Source: Parachlamydia sp. AcF125
Lineage (GTDB): Bacteria > Chlamydiota > Chlamydiia > Chlamydiales > Parachlamydiaceae
Direction of reading: 5' to 3'
NCBI RefSeq assembly: GCF_018342475.1
Contig: NZ_JAEMUD010000004.1
Location: 62,001-126,000, forward strand
Length of the DNA: 64,000 nucleotides
Position numbers and translations under genes: made by a program. The notes under the pieces were generated by a model. The model worked only from the letters and a program-made list of their open reading frames with translations. It was not told where the DNA came from and searched no databases. This document shows, piece by piece, positions 46,141 through 55,406 of the stretch; within the stretch, counting starts at the first letter, position 1, and the number at the start of each line of letters is the position of its first letter.

Positions 46141-47292
46141 TTAATACACATCAAATTCCAATAGCCGGGACTCTACCCCTCCACTATGCAGGACGTGGCG
46201 CCGTTTCGGCGCCAGGCCCACCTCTTTAGTTAATTCTAAATTTCCGGTGAAAACAAAACCTCTAGCAGGTTTAGCCATTTTTTGTTTCATAAAATCACCA
46301 ATCGAACGGTAGAGCGGGCGCAGCACTTCTGCAGAATCAAGCCTTTTTCCGTGAGGGGGATTGGTAATAAGCAAATTGGGTAGAATAGGAGGTGTCCATT
46401 CTCTAAAATCTCCTTGAGAAATGTCGATTTCACTTAAAAAGCCTGCTGCACGCATATTTGTTTTGCAAACACGTAAGGCATTTTTATTGATTTCCCTCCC
46501 CCAAAAATGCCCCTTTGCTAAAGGCTGCCGTTTTTGATCGGCCTCCATTTTAACTTTAAGCCAGTCTGAAGCAGAAAATTCAGGAAATCGCATGAAACCC
46601 CACTCTTTACGCAAAAAGCCAGGGGGGATTTGCGAGGCAATGAGAGCAGCCTCAATAAGCAAAGTTCCGGATCCGCAGCAAGGATCGCATAAAATGTCCT
46701 CTTTCCGATATTTGGCTAATCGCAAGATAGCCGCTGCTAAATTTTCCTGCATAGGCGCTTCTACGCTATCTAAACGGTAACCTCTTTTGTGAAGAGGCAC
46801 TCCAGAAGTATCTAAGCTTAAAGTGGCCACATTGCCTTGAATAAATAAATTGAGCTGAATGTCGGGATTTTTGACATCCACATTTGGCCGCTCACCCAAT
46901 TTTTCTCGCAGCTGATCACAAATTGCATCTTTAACAACCTGCGCGGCAAATAAACTATTTCTAATCAACCGATGATTCACATTAGAATCAATGGCAAAAG
47001 TTTTTCCTCTCCTAAAAAAAGAAGTCCAATCAAACTGCGAGGCTCCTCGATAAAGAGCTTTTTGGTCATAACATTTAAAGATGGCAATGGGAAATAATAC
47101 TCGGCTAGCTATGCGCGAATTGTAATTAATCCGGTAAACATCACTTAAGGCGCTGATTTTAACAAAAACTCCTCGAAAACCAGGATGGGTGTGTTCATAG
47201 CCAAGCTCTTGCAATTCTTCCATTAAAAGGGCTTCAAGGCCTTGTGCACATGTGACAAACAATTCTGTGGGGTCAAGGTTTTGATAACCCAT
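46141..47292 (-). CDS. THUMP-type class I SAM-dependent RNA methyltransferase
   Basis: This is probably an rRNA m2G methyltransferase of the UPF0020 (YpsC / RlmL N-terminal) type. An N-terminal THUMP region (about residues 45-155) binds RNA. The SAM-binding loop DPCCGSGTLLIEAA lies near 203-216, and the catalytic motif is near 310. That motif reads NPPH, whereas most of these enzymes have NPPY or NPPF, which is noteworthy. The length of 383 residues fits the single-domain form. The ATG lies 18 nt after ychF on the same strand, so the two are probably one transcript. Confidence 0.88.
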   Translation of the reverse strand: MGYQNLDPTELFVTCAQGLEALLMEELQELGYEHTHPGFRGVFVKISALSDVYRINYNSRIASRVLFPIAIFKCYDQKALYRGASQFDWTSFFRRGKTFAIDSNVNHRLIRNSLFAAQVVKDAICDQLREKLGERPNVDVKNPDIQLNLFIQGNVATLSLDTSGVPLHKRGYRLDSVEAPMQENLAAAILRLAKYRKEDILCDPCCGSGTLLIEAALIASQIPPGFLRKEWGFMRFPEFSASDWLKVKMEADQKRQPLAKGHFWGREINKNALRVCKTNMRAAGFLSEIDISQGDFREWTPPILPNLLITNPPHGKRLDSAEVLRPLYRSIGDFMKQKMAKPARGFVFTGNLELTKEVGLAPKRRHVLHSGGVESRLLEFDVY

Positions 47293-47310
47293 CGCTGCTC
47301 ATTCTCCTCA

Positions 47311-48405
47311 TTAATTATGCATGAAGATGACAACATCCCCATCCGCTATTATATAATCTTTTCCTTCTGCCCGAACCTTGCCCGCTTCGCGAGCTCCTGC
47401 CCGCCCTTGGTAATGGGTCATGTCGCCATAGGTAACAACTTCCGTCCGTATAAATCCTTTTTGCAAATCGGTGTGAATTTTACCGGCTGCTTCAGGCGCT
47501 AAAGTCCCTTTCACAATTGGCCACGCGCGCGTCTCCATCTCCCCTGTCGTTAAGAAGGTAATCAGCCCCAACATGCTAAAAGACTCTTTTACAAGGCGCT
47601 GCAATCCCGATTGCTTTAAACCCAAGCTTTCAAGGAATTCCGCTTGTTCTGAAGGAGGAAGCTGGGCAATTTCTTCTTCTAAATTCGCGCAGATGGTAAT
47701 GACCCGATTTCCTTCCGCTTCTGCGTATTTTTTAACGCTTTCTACAAACGCATTGCTCATCGTTTCTAAATCAGATTCGGCAATATTTGCTGCATAAAGA
47801 ACTTTTTTTGCCGTTAAAAAAGGATAGGGTTTCAACCATTCAACTTCTTCTTGGGTTAAATCCAACGTTCTGACAGACTTCCCTTGATCTAAGTGCTCTT
47901 TCACACGATTCAGGCAAGCCAAAACAGGCACAAAATCTTTATTGCTTTTAGCCTGTTTTTCAACTTTTCCTATCACATTTTCAACCATTTGCAAATCGGC
48001 TAGGCTTAATTCTACATTAATCACTTCAATATCTCGAATGGGATCTACGCTTCCTGAAACATGCACAATGTCGGTCGATTCAAAACAACGCACAACATGC
48101 ACAATCGCATCAGTTTCCCGAATGTTTGCTAAAAACTTATTGCCCAGACCTTCCCCTTTAGAAGCGCCTGCCACTAAACCTGCAATGTCCACAAATTGCA
48201 TGCTTGCTGGAACGATCTTTTTACTATGGGAGAGCTCAGCCAATACTTTTAGACGAGGATCATGAACCTCCACAATTCCAATGTTTGGATCAATGGTGCA
48301 AAAGGGATAATTAGAGGCTGCAGCTTTATTTGCAGTTAACGCGTTAAAAAGGGTGGATTTCCCTACATTGGGTAAACCGACAATTCCACAGGAAAGATTA
48401 GCCAT
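47311..48405 (-). CDS. ychF: YchF/OLA1-family ribosome-associated ATPase
   Basis: YchF is a translation-associated P-loop protein of the OBG superfamily that prefers ATP to GTP. The 364-residue product has G1 GLPNVGKS (residues 10-17), G3 DIAGLVAGASKGEGLGN, a degenerate G4 (NRVKE in place of NKxD, as usual in YchF), a coiled-coil insert, and a C-terminal TGS domain. It is divergent from the T3SS operon, which matches the gene order in Chlamydia. Its promoter is at 48504-48532. Confidence 0.96.
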   Translation of the reverse strand: MANLSCGIVGLPNVGKSTLFNALTANKAAASNYPFCTIDPNIGIVEVHDPRLKVLAELSHSKKIVPASMQFVDIAGLVAGASKGEGLGNKFLANIRETDAIVHVVRCFESTDIVHVSGSVDPIRDIEVINVELSLADLQMVENVIGKVEKQAKSNKDFVPVLACLNRVKEHLDQGKSVRTLDLTQEEVEWLKPYPFLTAKKVLYAANIAESDLETMSNAFVESVKKYAEAEGNRVITICANLEEEIAQLPPSEQAEFLESLGLKQSGLQRLVKESFSMLGLITFLTTGEMETRAWPIVKGTLAPEAAGKIHTDLQKGFIRTEVVTYGDMTHYQGRAGAREAGKVRAEGKDYIIADGDVVIFMHN

Positions 48406-48503
48406 AAGTCGCTCAAGTTAAAGGAGTTTATTTAACAGCTAGCCGGATTCAGACAGAGGCGCAAGAAGCACTTTTTCCTTCTTCCGTTGTTAATAGTTTG
48501 CTA

Positions 48504-48532
48504 ATAATACTCAAAGAATTATAATAATTCAA
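48504..48532 (-). promoter_or_regulatory. Promoter of ychF
   Basis: Minus strand: TTGAAT, 17-nt spacer, TATTAT. The expected transcript start is about 90 nt upstream of the ychF ATG. Confidence 0.6.
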
Positions 48533-48559
48533 TCTAATAGTAATCCCTATAATTTTTCC

Positions 48560-48588
48560 TTGACGCCCCTCTGAAAGTAAACTATATT
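48560..48588 (+). promoter_or_regulatory. Promoter of the sctU-sctV-copN-scc1 operon
   Basis: TTGACG, 17-nt spacer, TATATT. Both boxes match five of six consensus bases with ideal spacing, typical of the major chlamydial sigma66. The predicted leader before the sctU ATG is about 85 nt. It lies back to back with the ychF promoter. Confidence 0.75.
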
Positions 48589-48680
48589 AGAGTTTAATCC
48601 TGCTTATGAATGGATAGTTTTGCATACATTTGCAAAAAAAATATATAATCCTTAATTTTTTTGAGAATGGGAGCCATACT

Positions 48681-49751
48681 ATGGGCGAAAAAACCGAAAA
48701 GGCGACGCCTAAAAAGTTACGCGATGCGCGCAATAAAGGGCAAGTGGCAAAGTCGCAGGATTTGCCTTCAGCTTTTACTTTTATTGTATCCATTTGGGTC
48801 ACTTTAGCTGCCGGTAAATTTCTATTTGATCATTTAGGCAGCTTTACAGTTATGGCGTTTCAGCAAATTGCAAAAGGCAGCTTAGATACAGCAATTCCCG
48901 ATCTCTATTTCCAAGGCTTAACAGAAATTTTTATCACTTCTATTCCCGTGCTCGGGATAGTCAGTGTGATCGGTGTTTTAATCAATTTTTTGATAATTGG
49001 CCCGATGTTTGCATTAGAAGTTTTTAAATTTGACATTAAGAAATTTGACCCTATTTCCAACTTAAAGGCGAAATTTAAACTCAAAACCCTGATTGAACTT
49101 CTCAAGTCTATCATCAAGATCTCAATCGCATGCTACATTGTGTACGATGTGATGTGGAAAAGTTTGCCTGTTTTGATAAGAGCCGTGTCATTGCCTATTG
49201 ACGCCTCTTTAATGGTGTTTTACACCTTTTTGATGGAAGTGGTCATTAAAGTGGGGTTATTTTTCATTATCATTGCCGTCGCTGACTTCATCTACCAAAG
49301 GAAAAGTTTCGCCAACGAAATGAAAATGGAAAAATTTGAGGTTAAACAAGAGTATAAAAACTCTGAAGGTGATCCTCACATTAAAAGTAAGCGAAGGCAA
49401 ATTGCACAAGAAATTGCCTATCAAGAAGGGCCTGGGGGAGCCGTAAAGCGTGCCCAAGCTGTTGTCACTAATCCGACACACTTAGCTATCGCAATTGGTT
49501 ATAAAAAAGAGTTCGATGCTGCGCCTTTTGTGATGGCTAAAGGGGAAGATATAATGGCAGAGCGAATTGTCAAATATGCAAAGGAATTTAATGTGCCTGT
49601 AGTTCGCAATATTAAACTTGCCCGTACTTTGTGGGAAGAGGCAGATGTTAATGAGTTTGTCCCGGAAGAAACCTATGAATTGATAGCTGAAATTTTACGC
49701 TGGGTTGCGGCTCTTAATACAGATACTCAGTACGAATATACAGAAAAGTAG
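48681..49751 (+). CDS. sctU: T3SS export apparatus switch protein SctU (CdsU)
   Basis: SctU is the inner-membrane export-gate component whose self-cleaved cytoplasmic domain switches substrate class. The 356-residue protein has the basic N terminus (EKTEKATPKKLRDAR), four transmembrane helices and the autocleavage site NPTH (residues 264-267) followed by the usual LAIAI strand. ATG 48681 is chosen because GGGAG lies 7-8 nt upstream; the longer TTG-initiated frame adds 17 unsupported residues. It is the first gene of the sctU-sctV-copN-scc1 unit. Confidence 0.96.
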   Translation: MGEKTEKATPKKLRDARNKGQVAKSQDLPSAFTFIVSIWVTLAAGKFLFDHLGSFTVMAFQQIAKGSLDTAIPDLYFQGLTEIFITSIPVLGIVSVIGVLINFLIIGPMFALEVFKFDIKKFDPISNLKAKFKLKTLIELLKSIIKISIACYIVYDVMWKSLPVLIRAVSLPIDASLMVFYTFLMEVVIKVGLFFIIIAVADFIYQRKSFANEMKMEKFEVKQEYKNSEGDPHIKSKRRQIAQEIAYQEGPGGAVKRAQAVVTNPTHLAIAIGYKKEFDAAPFVMAKGEDIMAERIVKYAKEFNVPVVRNIKLARTLWEEADVNEFVPEETYELIAEILRWVAALNTDTQYEYTEK

Positions 49752-49774
49752 CCATACTGGAGATACAAAAAAAA

Positions 49775-51943
49775 ATGGATTTAATACGTAGAATTCTCGA
49801 CGGTATAACGAGCAGATTGGGAGGCGAAAGATCGCTAGACACCATTTCCCGCTCGAGTGACATTGCTTTAGCTCTTTTGATCATTTCTATTATGGCAATG
49901 ATCATCATTCCCGTTAATCCGCATATTATTGACTTCTTAATCGCTTTAAACTTAACTGCTTCAGTTGCTCTTTTGATGGTGGCGTTGTACATTCCCAGCG
50001 CCGTCCACCTCTCTATTTTCCCCTCTTTGCTGCTGATTACAACGTTGTACCGCTTGGGGGTAAATATTGCCTCCACTCGTCAGATCTTGCTGCATGCAAA
50101 CGCGGGGGATATTATTTTCCAGTTCGGCCAGTTCGTCGTGGGCGGTAATTTTGTGGTCGGTGGAGTGATCTTTCTTATTATTACCCTTGTGCAATTTATC
50201 GTGATCACCAAGGGTGCCGAGCGAGTGGCCGAAGTAGCTGCGCGCTTTACCTTGGATGCGATGCCTGGTAAACAAATGAGTATCGATGCCGATATGCGCG
50301 CAGGTATCTTAGATTCAAATCAAGCCCGCGAAAAACGTTTAGCCATCCAGAAAGAAAGCCAATTGTATGGTGCGATGGACGGCGCCATGAAGTTCGTTAA
50401 AGGAGATGCGATTGCGGGTATCGTGATCACACTCATTAACATTATCGGCGGTATGATCATTGGGATGACCCTGAATGGGATGCCCGCTATGGACGCTGTT
50501 ACCACTTATTCACTCCTTTCGATTGGGGATGGTCTCGTTTCTCAAATTCCCGCCTTATTAATCTCCATTACAGCGGGTATTGTCACCACGCGCGTATCCA
50601 GTGATAAAACTGAAAGCAATCTGGGTAGTGAAATCACTGGGCAGATCTTAAAACAGCCCAAAGCCCTCCTCATCTCAGCTGCCTTCTTGATGGGTATGGC
50701 TGCTATTCCTGGATTTCCCAAGCCCCCCTTTATGTTTTTTGCGGCAGCCTTAGGGCTTTTAGGTTATTCCTTGTGGGTTTCGGAGAAGCAAAAAATCGAA
50801 TCGGGCGGAGGAGCCGGTGGAGCTACGATCTCTTCTGCAGCAAACACTTCGACGGTCGATGTGGGAGTGCAAGGACATAAAGTCATTTCCGGAGGAGGCA
50901 TAGATAGCTATGCTTTAACTTTACCCGTCGTATTAGAATGCGGAGCTGGCCTAAGTCTGGAAATCCAAAAAGCCCAAAAAGGGCAAAGCTTTATCGATCG
51001 AATGATCCCGAAAATGCGCCAAGCTTTGTACGCTGATCTAGGGGTTAGATTTCCCGGGGTGCACGTCAGAACAGATTCCCCTATTTTAGAAAAAGATGAG
51101 TACTCTATCCATTTAAATGAAGTCCCGATCGTTAAAGGAAAAGTTTTAGAAGGTTTTGTCTTAACCAACGAAAGCGAAGAGAACCTCAAACGCTACAATC
51201 TTCCTTACACAGCCTACAAAAGTGCATTAGGTCTTCCCTCCCTATGGGTAGAAAATAAGCATATGGAATTGTTGAATAAGGCGGGTGTTAAATACTGGAA
51301 TTCCTTAGAAGTGATGATCCTGCATATTTCTTATTTTTTCCGCAATTACGCCAATGAATTTGTAGGAATTCAGGAAGTCAAGTCGATGTTAGAGTTTGTG
51401 GAAAAATCGTTCCCCGATCTTGTTAAAGAAGTTACGCGTTTAATCCCTTTGCAAAAAATGACCGATATTTTCAAACGTCTCATTCAGGAACAGGTCTCCA
51501 TCAAAGACTTAAGAACGATCCTCGAATCCTTAAGTGAATGGGCCCAAACAGAAAAGGATACAGTGCTTTTAACTGAATATGTGCGCTCCTCATTGAAGCG
51601 GTATATTAGCTATAAATATTCCCAGGGGCAGTCTGTACTTTCGGTTTATATTTTAGATCCAGAAATTGAAGATATGGTGCGGGGGGCAATTAAACAAACT
51701 TCCGCGGGGTCTTACCTTGCTCTAGATCCAGACTCCGTTCAGCTGATTTTGCAAGGTGTGCGCACCACAGTTGCTCCTCCTCCTCCAGGAGGACAACCCC
51801 CTGTTTTATTAACAGCGATTGACGTTAGACGCTTTGTTAGAAAATTGATAGAAATGGAATTTACCGATATTTCTGTAGTTTCCTATCAAGAAATTGTACC
51901 CGAAATCCGTATTCAACCCCTAGGACGCATCCAACTGACATAA
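49775..51943 (+). CDS. sctV: T3SS major export apparatus protein SctV (CdsV)
   Basis: SctV forms the nonameric export gate (FHIPEP family). The 722-residue protein has about eight transmembrane helices in its first 330 residues, the conserved cytoplasmic loop (LDAMPGKQMSIDADMRAG) and the large C-terminal cytoplasmic domain (from about 370) that docks chaperone-substrate complexes. It starts with ATG 24 nt after sctU, with GGAG upstream, and is in the same operon as copN and scc1. Confidence 0.97.
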   Translation: MDLIRRILDGITSRLGGERSLDTISRSSDIALALLIISIMAMIIIPVNPHIIDFLIALNLTASVALLMVALYIPSAVHLSIFPSLLLITTLYRLGVNIASTRQILLHANAGDIIFQFGQFVVGGNFVVGGVIFLIITLVQFIVITKGAERVAEVAARFTLDAMPGKQMSIDADMRAGILDSNQAREKRLAIQKESQLYGAMDGAMKFVKGDAIAGIVITLINIIGGMIIGMTLNGMPAMDAVTTYSLLSIGDGLVSQIPALLISITAGIVTTRVSSDKTESNLGSEITGQILKQPKALLISAAFLMGMAAIPGFPKPPFMFFAAALGLLGYSLWVSEKQKIESGGGAGGATISSAANTSTVDVGVQGHKVISGGGIDSYALTLPVVLECGAGLSLEIQKAQKGQSFIDRMIPKMRQALYADLGVRFPGVHVRTDSPILEKDEYSIHLNEVPIVKGKVLEGFVLTNESEENLKRYNLPYTAYKSALGLPSLWVENKHMELLNKAGVKYWNSLEVMILHISYFFRNYANEFVGIQEVKSMLEFVEKSFPDLVKEVTRLIPLQKMTDIFKRLIQEQVSIKDLRTILESLSEWAQTEKDTVLLTEYVRSSLKRYISYKYSQGQSVLSVYILDPEIEDMVRGAIKQTSAGSYLALDPDSVQLILQGVRTTVAPPPPGGQPPVLLTAIDVRRFVRKLIEMEFTDISVVSYQEIVPEIRIQPLGRIQLT

Positions 51944-51986
51944 AGAGACAGCTTTAAGCCCTTATTTTTGAACCTTGGAGATTCGC

Positions 51987-53171
51987 ATGGCCGATTGGAA
52001 TATTCAGCAAGGACTCTCTGAAAGCCGGATCAATGTGACGCTAAAGGCAATGGAAAATGTCAAGCAAGAAACGCAACAAGAGCTTGCTGCAGAGCGGGCA
52101 GATAGTAACCTAGCGTTTCAGGAAGCACAAAAGGAAATTACCAATCCTTTCGCCGCCCGCCTATCTAAAAAAGAGAAACCTCTTGCCGCTCAACGCGGCC
52201 GTATACAAAAGTCGGGAAAAATGGGGGAAAAAGCAGAGAAGTTGCTTCCCCTTCAAGCGATCAAAGACACCGCCGGGCAATTCCAGGGAAGAAATCCAGA
52301 GCTTAAAGCTCAGATCCTCGTTCTCTTAAGAGAACAAATTAAACCGGATGATTCTAAAGAAGATATTTTACGCAAGATTTTGGAATTTTATCCCGACGTT
52401 TCCTTGGCAGACGAAGCGCTTGAATTCCTCCTTGAAACAACCGACGGAGAGCTCTACCAAAAAATCAAAGAGCTTAAAGAACAGTTTAATAAGGATAATG
52501 AGCGTGAAATTGCTGCTGGACGAAATATTAGCGCACAAGCGCGTCAAGCTGCAGACGCAGGCTTAGGAACCCCTACAACCTTAAGAGATATGTACCGAGA
52601 TATTACGGGTACGCCTCGAGACTCTACTACCCTATTTCAAGAACTCTCCCAACGTTATCCTTTCAACGAACTTAAAAAGGTGGTTTCTTTTTTATTACAC
52701 TCCCTGGGAAGTGATTTAAAATCTAAAGGCCCCTCAATTGCTCGTGGGCAATTGCATCGACTTATCACGGAAACCCGCTCTCTTCAAGCCATTTTAGGCG
52801 TTTATCGCTTCTTCAAAGGCCGCATGCATCTTATGCATAGTTTATTTAGCAAAGAGGGATTAGACTTCCCCGAACAGTTGACTTTCGAGATGATGGCCAA
52901 ACAATTCATGTCGCTAGCTGCTGAACGTTACCCCTCAGCGGATAAAGTTTTACAAAGGGCCGTTAAATTGGGGATTGAAGATTGGATTTTAGCAAAAATT
53001 ATTGCTTTCAGCCAATTTCGGGATGCAGTTCGGGAAGTTGCCATGCACCAAATTTATAAATCGCTTCAACACCGCGATGAACTCCTCTTAGCTATTATTG
53101 AGGCTTTAGAAGACTTAGAAGACGAGTTAGAAGAGGAAGAAGAAAAAGAAGAAGAAGAGGATAAGCAATAA
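51987..53171 (+). CDS. copN: T3SS gatekeeper CopN (SctW, YopN/TyeA family)
   Basis: CopN is the plug and gatekeeper that holds back effector release, and in Chlamydia it is itself secreted into the host. The 394-residue protein has the HrpJ/YopN-like helical N-terminal half and a TyeA-like C-terminal half (about 270-375). It ends in a very acidic Glu run. The ATG at 51987 has GGAG 7 nt upstream; a TTG 12 nt earlier is less likely. Its position between sctV and an scc1-like chaperone matches Chlamydia exactly and supports the assignment more than sequence identity alone. Confidence 0.92.
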   Translation: MADWNIQQGLSESRINVTLKAMENVKQETQQELAAERADSNLAFQEAQKEITNPFAARLSKKEKPLAAQRGRIQKSGKMGEKAEKLLPLQAIKDTAGQFQGRNPELKAQILVLLREQIKPDDSKEDILRKILEFYPDVSLADEALEFLLETTDGELYQKIKELKEQFNKDNEREIAAGRNISAQARQAADAGLGTPTTLRDMYRDITGTPRDSTTLFQELSQRYPFNELKKVVSFLLHSLGSDLKSKGPSIARGQLHRLITETRSLQAILGVYRFFKGRMHLMHSLFSKEGLDFPEQLTFEMMAKQFMSLAAERYPSADKVLQRAVKLGIEDWILAKIIAFSQFRDAVREVAMHQIYKSLQHRDELLLAIIEALEDLEDELEEEEEKEEEEDKQ

Positions 53172-53199
53172 AAAACTCCAACGGTTATTGAGGTGTGTT

Positions 53200-53670
53200 A
53201 TGGTATCCGATCTTTTTGATGCTTTACTTGCCGAAGTGGGGAAAGAACTGCACATAGGCGATCTATACGCCGATCGCAACCACTCTTGCCTGATTAAATT
53301 TAAAGAAGGTGTCTCTATCCAAATTGAAAGAGATGCACCTGGAGAGCGGTTAATAGTGGGAACCTCCATCGGGTCAATCCCTCCCAGTAAATTTCGGGAA
53401 AATGTCTTCCGAGAAGCCCTTAAATCCAATGGGTTGCCAGAACCTCGCATAGGAACTTTTGCTTATAGCAAGCAATCAGATCAACTCATCCTTTTTGGTA
53501 CACTCCCTATGCAAGATCTCACCGGAGAAAAAATCATCGCTTTCCTTATGCCTTTTAAAGAAAAAGCCATTCTTTGGAAAAACGCTGTCGAAAGAGGGGA
53601 TATTCCTTCCATTTTAGGAGCATCTAGCTTTTCCAGTGGAGGGGGCGGCATGTTTGGTCTTAGGCCGTAG
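53200..53670 (+). CDS. scc1: CesT-family T3SS chaperone (Scc1-like)
   Basis: This is a small type III chaperone that, by position, should bind CopN. The 156-residue product has the CesT/SycE alpha-beta layout: N-terminal helix DLFDALLAEVGKEL, strand SCLIKFKEGVSIQIER, and a central strand block ending LILFGTLPM. It ends with a Gly-rich tail GGGGMFGLRP that is longer than usual. ATG 53200 is used because GAGGTG precedes it. It is the last gene of the T3SS unit; Scc1 in Chlamydia works with Scc4, which is not seen here. Confidence 0.85.
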   Translation: MVSDLFDALLAEVGKELHIGDLYADRNHSCLIKFKEGVSIQIERDAPGERLIVGTSIGSIPPSKFRENVFREALKSNGLPEPRIGTFAYSKQSDQLILFGTLPMQDLTGEKIIAFLMPFKEKAILWKNAVERGDIPSILGASSFSSGGGGMFGLRP

Positions 53671-53848
53671 CGGCACCGTCTAGTCGACAGCCTAAACTTT
53701 GAGTTTTATGCAAAAAGATGCACAGAAATGGGGGGACCTCAACCATAGGATTTGTTGCATAAAAAAGGTAACTGTTGCTTTTCTTCAAAATAGCTTAACC
53801 AGCCAGCTAAAAGGGTCTGAAAATCAACAAGAAAAAACCAAGCCCGGG

Positions 53849-53877
53849 TTGACAGCAAAAATTCCTAAAATTATAGT
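53849..53877 (+). promoter_or_regulatory. Promoter of the ACP-ligase-SDR-AAC(3)-peptidase unit
   Basis: A perfect TTGACA, 17-nt spacer and TATAGT lie between scc1 and the carrier-protein gene. The transcript start falls near 53884, about 28 nt before the ATG at 53912. This makes the five following genes a separate transcription unit and rules out the long upstream extension of the carrier-protein frame. Confidence 0.75.
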
Positions 53878-53911
53878 GCCATATACTCAGTTAATGTCAG
53901 AGGGAGCTGCA

Positions 53912-54154
53912 ATGCCGTCGTCACAAACAATCGAATTGGTCATCCAAACTTTATTAGAGGTTATGCAAGAGCAACAAAAGTCCCCTTCTTCTTTAAAGCC
54001 AGATACCCGAATCTTAGCAGATACTTCCCTCGATTCTCTCGATCTGGCAATTGCCGTAGTAAAATTGGAAGAAAAATTTGGCAAGGATCCATTTAAAAAT
54101 GGGTTTATCCCTTTTTCTACCGTTGAGGAATTAGCAAAGCTTTATGACCTCTGA
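53912..54154 (+). CDS. Stand-alone acyl carrier protein
   Basis: This is an 80-residue carrier protein. It has the phosphopantetheine attachment site in TSLDSLDLAIAVVKLEEKF (Ser of DSL), four expected helices and an acidic character. It is an extra carrier, distinct in context from the fatty-acid AcpP. The ATG at 53912 is selected because AGGGAG lies 5 nt upstream and a promoter sits just before it. It overlaps the ligase gene by 11 nt, which implies coupled synthesis and that the two proteins work together. Confidence 0.88.
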   Translation: MPSSQTIELVIQTLLEVMQEQQKSPSSLKPDTRILADTSLDSLDLAIAVVKLEEKFGKDPFKNGFIPFSTVEELAKLYDL

Positions 54155-55406
54155 TTTTCTCTTTTTACCTGACCAAACCGTTTCATTAAAGACGTTTGAA
54201 GAAAATGTTCTCAAGCATAAGGCTCTTTTCAGCCATCATTCTACCATTTTAGTTAGAACTTCAAATATTTTATCCCTTTTCGCTTCTATCATTGCCGCAA
54301 GAGAGCTTCAAATTTCTCTCTATTTATCTCCTTTAGTTATTCGCGAGACGCAGATCGAAAGGTTATTACACGAATGGCCGGTTTCCCTTTATTTAAGCGA
54401 GGATAATTCCATTGAATTTTCTCGCCCAGAAACAGAAACTCCTGCACCGCATTTAGGGATTTTTACTTCCGGTACACTTGGCGAGCCCAAAATTGCCTTA
54501 CATAGATGGGATGCTATCCAAGCTCCTTCACACCTTGTTCCATCCTATCTCTACCAAAAAACCTGGTTATTGAGCTATGCCCCCTGGTCTTATGCCGGGC
54601 TACAAGTCTTTTTTTCGGCGTTAAATAGCCAGGGGAGTTTGTATTATGACGATCATCATTTTGAGAAGATCGCAAAAGGGATGTTAGAGCATCAAGTCTC
54701 CATTATTTCCGCAACTCCCACATTTTGGAGGATGCTAATAGCCGCGTGGCCGCCCCTTATTAAGCCACCTAAGCTCTTACAAGCCACCCTGGGAGGAGAA
54801 ATTGTCGATCAACAAACGATCGACCTCATTGGGGCCTTCTTTCATCCCCAACGTCTAACCCATATCTATGCCTCTACAGAAGCGGGAAGCGCCATTGTAG
54901 TGTCAGATCGAGATGCGGGCTTTCCACTTTCATTTTTAAATCAAAATGAAAAAAAAGGAGCTCTCTTACGCATTACTGAGGAAAATGAATTAGAAGTATT
55001 AGCTCCTCAGGGAATGGACGGCTATCTAAATACCTCAAGCGTGCATGATCAATGGATCCCCACAGGAGATTTAGTGGAGATCGAACGAGATCGCGTTTAT
55101 TTTGTCGGGCGAAAAGATGGTCGCATCAATAGCGGAGGGCGAAAAATTTCACCAGAAGAAGTAGAGCAAGCCATCAATAGTCTTAAAGATGTAGAAGATA
55201 GCCTAGTGTATGCGAGAAAAAGCCCGATCGTCGGCTCTTTAATCGTGGCAGATGTGAAAATGCGGTCATCTAAAAAATTTGACTCCCCAGCAATCAAACA
55301 AGAACTAAGAAAAATTTTAGAGGAATATAAAATTCCCCATCTCATTCGGAGGGTAGACCATTTTGCCATCTCTAGTAACGGAAAAAAAATCAGAGGTTTC
55401 CTCTAA
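54144..55406 (+). CDS. Compact ANL-superfamily adenylating ligase
   Basis: This is an AMP-forming acid ligase, expected to activate a carboxylic (or amino) acid and load it on the adjacent carrier. The core motifs are present: P-loop TSGTLGEPK (about residue 111), YASTEAG, PTGDL, the hinge FVGRKDGRINSGGRKISPEE and the C-terminal Lys in NGKKIRGFL. At 420 residues it is shorter than most family members (about 500-550), mainly in the N-terminal subdomain. MenE-like acyl ligases are the closest in general form. The substrate cannot be read from the sequence. Confidence 0.87.
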   Translation: MTSDFLFLPDQTVSLKTFEENVLKHKALFSHHSTILVRTSNILSLFASIIAARELQISLYLSPLVIRETQIERLLHEWPVSLYLSEDNSIEFSRPETETPAPHLGIFTSGTLGEPKIALHRWDAIQAPSHLVPSYLYQKTWLLSYAPWSYAGLQVFFSALNSQGSLYYDDHHFEKIAKGMLEHQVSIISATPTFWRMLIAAWPPLIKPPKLLQATLGGEIVDQQTIDLIGAFFHPQRLTHIYASTEAGSAIVVSDRDAGFPLSFLNQNEKKGALLRITEENELEVLAPQGMDGYLNTSSVHDQWIPTGDLVEIERDRVYFVGRKDGRINSGGRKISPEEVEQAINSLKDVEDSLVYARKSPIVGSLIVADVKMRSSKKFDSPAIKQELRKILEEYKIPHLIRRVDHFAISSNGKKIRGFL

